Part shown: in pieces, positions 1-6,888 of the stretch | Layout of the letters: each line of letters starts with the position of its first letter | Numbering within the stretch: the first letter of the stretch is position 1 | Made by a program: the position numbers and the translations under genes | Assembly: GCA_013003555.1 (NCBI GenBank) | Contig: JABDIV010000090.1 | Coordinates: 169,356-233,355 of the forward strand | Direction of reading: 5' to 3' | Length of the DNA: 64,000 bases | From: Flavobacteriaceae bacterium | Lineage (GTDB): Bacteria > Bacteroidota > Bacteroidia > Flavobacteriales > Flavobacteriaceae | The notes under the pieces: generated by a model | What the model was told of the DNA's origin: nothing | Database searches by the model: none | What the model saw: the letters and a program-made list of their open reading frames with translations, nothing else

Positions 1-567
1 GAAGAGCGAAGAAGGTTTTTCCTCACCATCAATAATAAAGGTTCCATTGAATATTTTGTGGCGACAATGTTCTGAATTGACCTGTGAAAATCCAAACACT
101 TCTGAATCGGTCAGGGGTCTGCCGATGCGCTTTGAAACATTTTCCAAGTAAACGATCTCTTCATCGTTAAGAGCTAATCCTTCTGAAGCATTGTATGCGG
201 CTATGTCATCGATCGATTTAATTTGATCGGGAATGATATCTATGGTAAAGGAATGCTGATCAAGTTCGTTGTATTTTTGTGAGATCATCGGATCAAAGTC
301 TGAGAAATCCTTATCGACGGCAGTAAACTCCTCAATTCTAATGATTCCCGAAACACCCATATTCTGGGTAATTTCAACAGCATTCGTACTCCAGGGTGTG
401 ATCATGGCGGCCCTGGGACCAATAAAAAAAGCATCCAGGGATGCTTGTTTGATCTGCGGCTGGTTTCCGAATAGCCAGTTTAATTTTTTGACATCTGAAT
501 CAGATAAGTCCGCTTTTGTCTGGACAGCGAAAACTTTACTTTTAGGATTTCCGAAGAAATTAATCAT
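1..567 (-). CDS. purL: Phosphoribosylformylglycinamidine synthase, N-terminal part (cut by window edge)
   Basis: This is the first 189 codons of an open frame that begins at the ATG at 567 and leaves the window at base 1. PurL converts FGAR to FGAM with glutamine and ATP in de novo purine synthesis, in the cytoplasm. The family signature around SEHCRHKIF is seen at about residues 160-172, preceded by the usual N-terminal domain (FFIGPRAAMITPWSTNA). Bacteroidota carry the long single-chain form of roughly 1220 residues, so most of the protein lies outside. A TAAATTTG box sits just upstream. purB, another purine gene, lies about 34 kb away in the same window but is not linked in an operon. Confidence 0.93.
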   Translation of the reverse strand, partial: MINFFGNPKSKVFAVQTKADLSDSDVKKLNWLFGNQPQIKQASLDAFFIGPRAAMITPWSTNAVEITQNMGVSGIIRIEEFTAVDKDFSDFDPMISQKYNELDQHSFTIDIIPDQIKSIDDIAAYNASEGLALNDEEIVYLENVSKRIGRPLTDSEVFGFSQVNSEHCRHKIFNGTFIIDGEEKPSSLF

Positions 568-599
568 TCGAGCAGATTTTTCAATGGATTTTTAAAGAT

Positions 600-607
600 C
601 AAATTTA
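600..607 (-). promoter_or_regulatory. -7 promoter box of purL
   Basis: On the minus strand the bases read TAAATTTG, an exact match to the Bacteroidota -7 consensus TAnnTTTG, about 33 bases before the purL start codon. No TTG was found at the usual upstream distance (CTG is there instead), so this rests on the -7 box and its position. Confidence 0.5.
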
Positions 608-677
608 ATTTATTTGAGGAGATTTAAACAGAATAATCGGAGGATAATTAAGGAGTTATTCACGGAATAATTCACAA

Positions 678-1541
678 TCAAAACAGTTGTTTAATCAATC
701 GAGAAACTGAACCGTAGTACGATAGCCCAAACAAATTCAGATGAACCAGTAAATAGTATAATTGATAAAGTCTTATTCGATCTTCATAGCCTGGCGTTGT
801 GGGAAAACAGGCTTCGTATGCATTATAAAATGCGTTTGAAAAACCACCAAAAAGCTTCGTCATGGCAATATCGACCTCATGATGACCGAAATAAACTGCC
901 GGATCGATAAGAACGGGCACACCATCCTTTGAAATGAGGTAATTGCCGCCCCAGAGATCACCGTGCAACAGGCTAGGTTTAACATCATGGCATAAACGAT
1001 CACAACATTTCATCATTAGCTCAGCGGAAGGGACCTCCTCATGTTTCATTAACCCTTTTTCAACGGCGAGATGCAATTGAGGCAATAATCTTTTTAGTAT
1101 ATAAAACTCTGACCAACTGTCTTTCCAATCGTTATATTGTTTCAGACTGCCGATAAAATTATCATTTTCAAAACCAAATTGATCGGCTGTGATTTGATGT
1201 AATTGTGCCAATTGTTTACCCAATCTGGCCATGGATTCATCGCTCCCTTGATCGGTTTCAATGGCTTCCATTAGGATGTAGAATTGGTTTTCGATTTGGC
1301 CAATACCGATAACCTCAGGGGTAGCGATAACATGTGTATCCGAAATGGTTTTTAAACCCAGTGCTTCAGCCTCAAACATCAGCCCTGCACTTGAATCTGA
1401 ATTGAGTTTTAAGAATAAGTTGCCTTTATTAGTAGTAAGTTGAAAGGCCTGGGAGATATCACCACCTGAAACCGACCGATAGCGCTCCAGATTCAAATTG
1501 TATGAATCGCATAATTGTTCGACAACAGTTAAAACATCCAT
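678..1541 (-). CDS. Fructosamine/ketosamine-3-kinase family protein
   Basis: The protein (287 residues from the ATG at 1541) belongs to the fructosamine kinase family, which phosphorylates sugar adducts on proteins or small amines so that they fall apart. The aminoglycoside-phosphotransferase-like fold is shown by LHGDLWGGN at about 190-198 (catalytic Asp and metal-binding Asn) and IDPAVYFGHHEVDIAM at about 208-222. A TTG 27 bases upstream is also in frame, but the ATG gives the usual family length. It follows the endonuclease gene by some 30 bases on the same strand. The real substrate in bacteria is uncertain; the family call is firm. Confidence 0.88.
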   Translation of the reverse strand: MDVLTVVEQLCDSYNLNLERYRSVSGGDISQAFQLTTNKGNLFLKLNSDSSAGLMFEAEALGLKTISDTHVIATPEVIGIGQIENQFYILMEAIETDQGSDESMARLGKQLAQLHQITADQFGFENDNFIGSLKQYNDWKDSWSEFYILKRLLPQLHLAVEKGLMKHEEVPSAELMMKCCDRLCHDVKPSLLHGDLWGGNYLISKDGVPVLIDPAVYFGHHEVDIAMTKLFGGFSNAFYNAYEACFPTTPGYEDRIRLYQLYYLLVHLNLFGLSYYGSVSRLIKQLF

Positions 1542-1572
1542 AAAATGTGTTTCAGATCCCTTTGACAAGGAC

Positions 1573-2658
1573 CTATTGCTTAACCAGGCGTCTTGTTGTA
1601 GTTACATCTCCAGATTTCATCTCAACCAGGTAGAGTCCCGACGGTAAATTATCGATACGTACCGAATTCGAATCTGAATTTATGCTGACAGTCGAAACCC
1701 GTTGCCCTAGCATACTATAGATTTGAACATCTATTGGCTGGGGAGAATTAATATAAAAAACATCATCTTTAACGGGGTTGGGATAAATTCTAACCGAATC
1801 GCTGATGGCGAATTCGTTAGTTGAAAGGGTGGCCTGCCAGATATCAAAAATGTACTGTGGGTTATCGATAAAGGGGTTTCGATTATCCTGGTGTCCGAAA
1901 ATCACATTATTTCTGTCAAGTTCCTTACTGCTAACCGGATCGTTGATATGCCAGTTATACAGCATATCGAGCGCCCATTGCTCAAAGACTTTGTCGCTTG
2001 ATCCGTCAAGCATGCTATCCCCGTCAGTGTCATTGGCCTCCCAACTACCGATATCGTCCTGGTATCGAACAGCCAAGTAGAAGAATCCTCTTGCTATGTC
2101 CCCTTTAAATTCATTTGCCGGTTCAAAAACATTTCCGGTAGGGCCTGCCAGGCTGCTCGAGCCGATTTTCGAACCGTTTAGAGAGGTATAAGTCGCCGAT
2201 GCAACTTCTCCAAAAGCCAGGTTACCGCGTTCACTATTTACTTTTTTATCCGAGGGAATAACGTGAAAAGGATCGGCAAATATGGGATGATTGCTGTCAT
2301 CACCAAACCAACTCCTCGGAAATGAATGTTCCCTATTGTATTTATCGCATTCGGTATTGCCACCTGTACCACTGTCCTGATCTGTACCAAAAATAAAATC
2401 GCAATCGCTATACATATCCCACACAAAACCGTCAGGTCTTACATCTGAAGTTTGATAGAGCGTCCAAAGGTCACCATAAGTTACCGAGGTGTCATGAAAA
2501 GGTTGTCCGTTATTATCATTAACGTCATCGATAATGGTTTCAAGAGCCGACTTAAGTGTGTAACCACTCAAACCGTTTGCCGAATCGTAATATCCGGCGG
2601 GTGGTTGTGCGAATGCAGAGGATGTGATTAAAAGAAGAAAAAGGTAATAGTACTTCAT
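1573..2658 (-). CDS. Secreted endonuclease I family nuclease with T9SS sorting domain
   Basis: A 361-residue secreted nuclease of the EndA/Bsn (endonuclease I) family. A signal peptide (MKYYYLFLLLITSSAFAQ) is followed by the nuclease domain with the family motif EHSFPRSWFGDD (His at about 111) and an Asn/His-rich second half (NNVIFGHQDNRNPF). From about residue 290 a type IX secretion C-terminal domain starts with YPNP, contains GLYLVEMKSG, and ends in a basic tail. The enzyme probably degrades extracellular DNA or RNA for nutrient recovery. It starts six bases after the RsmB-like gene, so the two may be co-transcribed although their roles differ. Confidence 0.92.
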   Translation of the reverse strand: MKYYYLFLLLITSSAFAQPPAGYYDSANGLSGYTLKSALETIIDDVNDNNGQPFHDTSVTYGDLWTLYQTSDVRPDGFVWDMYSDCDFIFGTDQDSGTGGNTECDKYNREHSFPRSWFGDDSNHPIFADPFHVIPSDKKVNSERGNLAFGEVASATYTSLNGSKIGSSSLAGPTGNVFEPANEFKGDIARGFFYLAVRYQDDIGSWEANDTDGDSMLDGSSDKVFEQWALDMLYNWHINDPVSSKELDRNNVIFGHQDNRNPFIDNPQYIFDIWQATLSTNEFAISDSVRIYPNPVKDDVFYINSPQPIDVQIYSMLGQRVSTVSINSDSNSVRIDNLPSGLYLVEMKSGDVTTTRRLVKQ

Positions 2659-2663
2659 TCAAG

Positions 2664-3878
2664 TTATTTTTTACGTTCCAATTGGGCCATAAAGAACCCG
2701 TCATAACCCGATTGATGGGCCAGGATACTTTTCTCTTTCACAAATATAAAGTCTTTTCCCTGCTCAGAGTTTAAAAACTTCTCGATTTGCTCATGATTTT
2801 CCGACGGTAAAATAGAACAAGTCGCATAAACCAGTTTTCCGCCTGGTTTTACCATTCGGGAATAGGACAGCAGGATATCGGCCTGTACTTTTTTTATTCG
2901 ATTTATAAACTCCAGATCGAGTTTCCATTTCGCATCCGGATTTCGTCTTAAAACGCCAAGACCTGAACATGGGGCGTCTATAAGAACCCTATCGGCTTTC
3001 TGGTATAATTTCTTTATGGGTTTGGTCGATTCGATTACCCTCGTCTCGATATTATGAACGCCATTCCGCCGGGCACGAATTTTTAATTTTTTTAATTTAC
3101 TTTCATAAATATCCATGGCGATTATCTGACCTTTATTCTTCATCAATGCTGCAAGATGTAAGGACTTACCTCCGGCACCGGCGCAACTGTCAACCACCTT
3201 CATGCCAGGTTCAACATCGAGATAATCGGCCACTAACTGAGATGAAGCATCCTGAACTTCGAAAAGGCCTTTTTTGAAAGCGGAAGTGATGAACACATTA
3301 GCTCGTTCCTCAAGTTTTAATGCAGAAGGATAGCCTTGGATGGTTTCGGTATTTATCCCTTCATTTTCAAGTGTTTTAATCAGTGAGTTTTTGTCGATTT
3401 TCAAGGTATTAACTCTTAGGATCACATCGGCAGGTCTATTCTGAGCGGTTAATTCCTGGTTCCAGACTTTTTCTCCGAGTTCTTCCAATCCCAATTGATC
3501 CATCCAATCTGGAATGGATTCACGACTTGCCCTAATTTTTAACAGCGCATCAAAACGACCCTTTATTTTTCGACTGGGTGTTCCATGAAACTGGTTCCAA
3601 TCCGGTAAAGGAATCCCTTTCAATACAGCCCATACCGCAAATATTCGCCAGAGATCTTCCCGGTTAAAGGGTTGCTTTACTTCCGCAATTTCAGAATAAA
3701 GTCTTTTATATCGAACGATCTCATACACCGTTTCGGCAATAAAACCCCTGTCACGGCTTCCCCATCGTTTATCCCGTTTTAGCAGGCGCTGAACCACCTT
3801 ATCGGCATAATGACCCTCATTAAAGATTTCAAGAAGGCCATCGATAACCGCTAAACAAAGATTTTTATGTAATCGCAT
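2664..3878 (-). CDS. rsmB: RsmB/NOP family rRNA cytosine-C5 methyltransferase
   Basis: An S-adenosylmethionine-dependent m5C methyltransferase acting on rRNA. The N-terminal third resembles the NusB-like RNA-binding domain of RsmB. The catalytic half holds the SAM site (VVDSCAGAGGKSLHLAALM), the motif IV cysteine in APCSGLGVLRRNPD at about 304, and the motif VI catalytic cysteine in ATCSILPSEN at about 352. The frame extends to a TTG at 3899, but that TTG is part of a TACCTTTG promoter box, so the ATG at 3878 (MRLHKNLC) is the better start, giving 404 residues. The exact target base is inferred; some Bacteroidota homologues are annotated only as RsmB/NOP family. Confidence 0.88.
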   Translation of the reverse strand: MRLHKNLCLAVIDGLLEIFNEGHYADKVVQRLLKRDKRWGSRDRGFIAETVYEIVRYKRLYSEIAEVKQPFNREDLWRIFAVWAVLKGIPLPDWNQFHGTPSRKIKGRFDALLKIRASRESIPDWMDQLGLEELGEKVWNQELTAQNRPADVILRVNTLKIDKNSLIKTLENEGINTETIQGYPSALKLEERANVFITSAFKKGLFEVQDASSQLVADYLDVEPGMKVVDSCAGAGGKSLHLAALMKNKGQIIAMDIYESKLKKLKIRARRNGVHNIETRVIESTKPIKKLYQKADRVLIDAPCSGLGVLRRNPDAKWKLDLEFINRIKKVQADILLSYSRMVKPGGKLVYATCSILPSENHEQIEKFLNSEQGKDFIFVKEKSILAHQSGYDGFFMAQLERKK

Positions 3879-3896
3879 TTTCTGTATATGAGTTCG

Positions 3897-3931
3897 CAAA
3901 GGTAGATTTTATTAATTACATTTATCACCAA
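3897..3931 (-). promoter_or_regulatory. Promoter of the RsmB-like gene
   Basis: The minus strand has TACCTTTG at 3904-3897 (exact TAnnTTTG) about 20 bases before the ATG at 3878. A TTG at 3931-3929 could be the -33 element, with a rather long 24-nt spacer. It overlaps the start codon of the divergent lipoprotein gene. Confidence 0.5.
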
Positions 3932-5010
3932 TGATACGATTGAAATATAGCCTCATTTTTTTTATTCTCCTTTTCATTTCATGTCAAACCGACAAAGCAT
4001 CGGTAAGGCGAATTATTTCAAAAGTTGAGATAAAAACCATTATTCAAGATAGCAGTCTTAATGTCAGGGCACTTGAAATTTTAAAAAACAATCAAGGCGG
4101 TGCTTTTTTAACATCAAATGGCGAACTGGGATCCTTTTTTAAAATAGATCTAGAGGATTTGCCGAGACGAAGCAAAGAATTTTTTGTCACCCCGCTTAAG
4201 CCTATAATTTACGATAGTATTAAACCAAATTTCAGGGCGTTGGCGCTTACCGGAAATGGCGGATTTGGGATTAGTATCGGAAATCCGGCCTTGCTTTATG
4301 ACCTTGCGGAAGACCAGGAAAAACTGGTTTATAAAGAAGAAAATGAAAAGGTTTTTTATGATTCTATGGAATTTTGGAATGAAACCGAGGGTATTGCTAT
4401 CGGTGATCCAACGGCGACCTGTATGAGTATTTTGATAACCAGGGATGGCGGGAAGATATGGCAAAAGATCGCTTGCGACAAATTACCGGTTGCGAACGAT
4501 GGTGAGGCAGCATTTGCAGCCAGTGATACCAATATCGCGATTTATGGCGAAAAAGCCTGGGTCGCTACAGGAGGTAAGTCAAGCCGGGTCTTGTTTACTT
4601 CGGATAAAGGAAATAGCTGGTCAATCTATGACACTCCCATTATTCAGGGGAAGGAAACAACAGGTATCTATTCAATCGATTTTTATGATGAAAAGGTGGG
4701 ATTTGCGATAGGTGGGGATTATACAGATCCCGACTCGAATGAAGCAAATAAAATACGTACGACCGATGGTGGAAAGAATTGGGAAACAATAACTGGCGGA
4801 CCCGGTTATCGAAGTTGTGTTCAATACATTCCCGGAAGTGAGGGCAGTGAGCTAGTGGTGGTTGGATTCAAAGGCATTGACTACAGCCAGGATGGAGGTT
4901 TGAGTTGGACTCATCTTTCCAATGAAGGCTTCTATACCATTCGCTTTTTGAATGACAGCACAGCGTTCGCGGCGGGAAAGGGTCGAGTGGCTAAACTGAT
5001 GTTTAAATAA
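3931..5010 (+). CDS. YCF48/BNR-repeat beta-propeller lipoprotein
   Basis: A 359-residue predicted lipoprotein: hydrophobic stretch ending in LLFISC with the lipid-modified cysteine at residue 18. The mature part carries four Asp-box-like turns, DGGKIWQ (about 171), DKGNSWS (225), DGGKNWE (279) and DGGLSWT (321), each in a VGFAIGG-type beta strand context. This is the pattern of YCF48/Hcf136-like or sialidase-type beta propellers. In Flavobacteriia such proteins are often labelled oxidoreductase without support; I see no cofactor site. Its role is unknown; it is likely displayed at the outer membrane. Divergent from the RsmB-like gene and ended by a shared terminator. Confidence 0.8.
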   Translation: MIRLKYSLIFFILLFISCQTDKASVRRIISKVEIKTIIQDSSLNVRALEILKNNQGGAFLTSNGELGSFFKIDLEDLPRRSKEFFVTPLKPIIYDSIKPNFRALALTGNGGFGISIGNPALLYDLAEDQEKLVYKEENEKVFYDSMEFWNETEGIAIGDPTATCMSILITRDGGKIWQKIACDKLPVANDGEAAFAASDTNIAIYGEKAWVATGGKSSRVLFTSDKGNSWSIYDTPIIQGKETTGIYSIDFYDEKVGFAIGGDYTDPDSNEANKIRTTDGGKNWETITGGPGYRSCVQYIPGSEGSELVVVGFKGIDYSQDGGLSWTHLSNEGFYTIRFLNDSTAFAAGKGRVAKLMFK

Positions 5011-5014
5011 AATA

Positions 5015-5041
5015 AAAAAGAGGCGCGGAGCCTCTTTTTTT
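5015..5041. terminator. Bidirectional intrinsic terminator
   Basis: A-run, AGAGGC, loop GCGGA, GCCTCT, then T-run. It serves the lipoprotein gene on the plus strand and the Spy-like gene on the minus strand; the minus-strand stop codon TAA (5042-5040) is formed by the end of the T-run. Confidence 0.85.
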
Positions 5042-5510
5042 ATGGTTTGTTCCTATTGTTACGCCTTTGCATATTCTCCCGTCTTTTTTGGAGCATTTGT
5101 AATAGCTTTTTATTGAAGGCATCTTCAGCCGATTTAAGCTGGATGATCTTTTGAGGCGGAATAGCACCACCGAGATCTTTAACCAATTGTTTTTTCGCTA
5201 AATGCATTTTATCTTCAACAGCCATAAACTGATCCAGGAGTTTTTGCGCTTCACTATCCGACAGATTTCCTCGACGCATAGCCTGACGTACCTCACGCAG
5301 GTCATTTTGGCGCATGTTATTCACCTTTTCTTCAAAACTGTTATATATCGGCCAGAATTTTTCTGCTTCTCCCGGAGATAGATTTAATTGTTCCGTAATA
5401 AAAGCCACTTTTTGTGCTTTTATCCGTTTTTGCATTTCTCTTTCTCCCTGTTGTCCCCAGCTTGAAAAGCTCATCATAAGCAGGAGTAGAGATAAAATTA
5501 TTCGTTTCAT
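5040..5510 (-). CDS. Spy/CpxP-like periplasmic sensor of ECF operon
   Basis: A 156-residue exported protein: signal peptide MKRIILSLLLLMMSFSSWGQ, then an all-helical, charge-rich mature part with LNLSPGEAEKFWPIYNSFEEK and a very basic tail (RRENMQRRNNRNKP). The layout matches the Spy/CpxP-like proteins that sit third in flavobacterial ECF sigma operons and are named sensor of ECF-type sigma factor. It probably binds misfolded envelope proteins or signals their presence to the membrane anti-sigma protein. It follows the anti-sigma gene by 11 bases. The sensor role is inferred from context. Confidence 0.75.
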   Translation of the reverse strand: MKRIILSLLLLMMSFSSWGQQGEREMQKRIKAQKVAFITEQLNLSPGEAEKFWPIYNSFEEKVNNMRQNDLREVRQAMRRGNLSDSEAQKLLDQFMAVEDKMHLAKKQLVKDLGGAIPPQKIIQLKSAEDAFNKKLLQMLQKRRENMQRRNNRNKP

Positions 5511-5521
5511 TGCCCTTGGTA

Positions 5522-6028
5522 TTATTGTTCAATTATGTCTTCTAAATCTAAATTTTCTAATAAGTATTCTTCCAGTGATTCTTCGGTTAGATCGGTTTCT
5601 TGAATCTCTAATTCTAAGCTTTCAAGGCCGGTTTCACTTAATAACGATGCTATTTCATAGGAGCTAAGATCCTGATCAAGAATATAGTCTTCAACTACCT
5701 CATAATTCAGCTCGTCGGGGGTTTCACCGTTTCGATCGACAAATACGGCAAAAAGAATTAAAATTGCTGCCGCAATACCCGAGACATAGTAGAGATTTCT
5801 TCGATTAAATAAAGAAACTACCGGAGTATCAGTTGACTTTATCGTATCAAAAACCTGATCTTCTATGGCGTCAAAATAGTTGTCGGGAGCCTTAAATCCG
5901 GAATCATTTACAGATTCTTTAATGGCTTCCGTTTTAATTTGACTGAAAACAGCCTCTTCAACCTGATCAAAATAACCATCAGGGACCTTAAAGCCCGGTT
6001 TCTTTATGTTGTTTAATGAATTGTTCAT
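5522..6028 (-). CDS. Membrane-anchored anti-sigma-like protein with duplicated N-terminal motif
   Basis: A 168-residue protein between the ECF sigma gene and the Spy-like gene. The N-terminal cytoplasmic part contains two copies of GFKxPDxYFDxxExxVFxxI, at about residues 12-31 and 44-63. One membrane segment lies at about 80-97 (YYVSGIAAAILILFAVFV), and the outer part is strongly acidic and ends EDIIEQ. Position and topology fit an anti-sigma factor that holds the adjacent sigma factor at the inner membrane. There is no zinc-binding HxxxCxxC motif. A GTG one codon upstream is also possible as start. Confidence 0.72.
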   Translation of the reverse strand: MNNSLNNIKKPGFKVPDGYFDQVEEAVFSQIKTEAIKESVNDSGFKAPDNYFDAIEDQVFDTIKSTDTPVVSLFNRRNLYYVSGIAAAILILFAVFVDRNGETPDELNYEVVEDYILDQDLSSYEIASLLSETGLESLELEIQETDLTEESLEEYLLENLDLEDIIEQ

Positions 6029-6060
6029 CACACTCTTTGACTTAAATTACGATAAAAGGT

Positions 6061-6603
6061 TTAATCGCCTGTTAAATAACGCTCAATTTTTTTCACAGCA
6101 AGATGATAGGATGCCTTAAGGGCGCCTTCACTGGTTTCCAGGACATCTGAAATATCTTTATACTTCATATCATCAAAATATTTCATGTTAAAAACCAGGC
6201 GTTGTTTTTCGGGTAATGTAGCAATGGCATGCTGCAATTTCAACTGAATTTCATCCCCTTCAAAATATACATCAGCCTTAAGATTTTGAACAGCATTTTG
6301 TTGCACTTCTTCGTTTGAAATTTGATGCCGCTTCGCATTTTTATTGATTTGAGTTATAGCCTCATTGGTAGCAATGCGATACATCCATGAATACAACTTA
6401 CTGTCTCCTTTAAATTTATCGATGTTTCTATAAACTTTGATAAATGTATTTTGGAGAACGTCATCAGTGTCGTCATGCGAAATTACCATCTTACGTATAT
6501 GCCAATACAAGCGCTCCTTATACTGCGTCATCAATGCTCGAAAGGCATTATCTCTGGTTTGAGGCGATTTCAGATTCGCGATTAATTCATCGTCGGTTTT
6601 CAC
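6061..6603 (-). CDS. ECF-type RNA polymerase sigma factor
   Basis: An extracytoplasmic function sigma factor. Region 2 is seen in YKERLYWHIRKMVISHDD and DVLQNTFIKVYRNIDKF, with SWMYRIATNEA, and region 4 in LPEKQRLVFNMKYFDDMKY and the helix-turn-helix YKDISDVLETSEGALKASYH. I chose the GTG at 6603 as start because the protein then begins MKTDDELIANLK, which is how family members usually start; the frame runs on to a TTG at 6633. It heads a three-gene operon with the anti-sigma-like and Spy-like genes and is probably autoregulated through the unusual upstream region at 6700-6850. Confidence 0.92.
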   Translation of the reverse strand: MKTDDELIANLKSPQTRDNAFRALMTQYKERLYWHIRKMVISHDDTDDVLQNTFIKVYRNIDKFKGDSKLYSWMYRIATNEAITQINKNAKRHQISNEEVQQNAVQNLKADVYFEGDEIQLKLQHAIATLPEKQRLVFNMKYFDDMKYKDISDVLETSEGALKASYHLAVKKIERYLTGD

Positions 6604-6772
6604 GCAAATAGTGATTTCCTTATTAGACTGCAATAAAATAGAAAAGTTTAACGTCTATTTTCATGAAATTTATTAAAAATATTTTAAAATCATAAAATAT
6701 TGTAATACAGATAGTTAGAATAAAAAACATCGATGAAATGCATGTTATCATCGACAAAACGCAATATTTTTT

Positions 6773-6845
6773 TGGTAATTTGGAATTATTGCAGTAGTTT
6801 TACCACGCTTAACCGACGTTGTTACCATTTCCCCAAATGTGGTAA
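6773..6845. repeat. Four TTACCA/TGGTAA hexamers upstream of ECF operon
   Basis: TGGTAA occurs at 6773-6778 and 6840-6845, and its complement TTACCA at 6800-6805 and 6822-6827. The two TTACCA copies are 22 bp apart and the last pair forms an inverted repeat with an 12-bp centre. Four copies in 73 bp is far above chance and suggests a regulator binding region. Confidence 0.45.
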
Positions 6846-6851
6846 TATATG

Positions 6852-6888
6852 GTGAAAGAGGCGGACCCCAATTCGTCTCTTTTTTTTT
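6852..6888 (+). terminator. Intrinsic terminator without an upstream plus-strand gene
   Basis: GAAAGAGGCG pairs with CGTCTCTTT (one G-T pair) around a ten-base loop, followed by eight T. The T-run also encodes the stop codon of the minus-strand exporter gene. Read on the minus strand the U-run is poor (TTTC), so it terminates plus-strand transcripts better than the exporter mRNA. Confidence 0.65.

Larger units (their letters stand above)
6700..6888 (+). ncRNA. Possible small RNA region ending in an orphan plus-strand terminator
   Basis: The gap between the ECF gene and the exporter gene contains no reading frame but ends in a strong plus-strand terminator (6852-6888) with no plus-strand gene upstream. 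It also holds a 6-bp-arm hairpin TTACCA/TGGTAA (6822-6845, with CATTT/AAATG inside) and CGATGA/TCATCG at 6731-6753. This would fit a short plus-strand transcript divergent from the ECF operon. No exact TAnnTTTG box was found on the plus strand here, so the 5' end is a guess. Confidence 0.25.

Noticed and set aside
269..595. A 108-residue plus-strand open frame
   Set aside because: It is a shadow of the purL gene on the minus strand, where the family motif SEHCRHKIF is clear.
4150..4464. A 104-residue minus-strand frame inside the YCF48-like gene
   Set aside because: It lies fully within a gene with signal peptide and repeats on the other strand and shows no known motif.
6726..6760. Similarity between the sequence near 6726 (acatcgatgaaatgcatg) and near 53296 (acatcgacaaagtgtatg)
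   Set aside because: The match is short, AT-rich and has several mismatches, so I do not treat it as a dispersed repeat.
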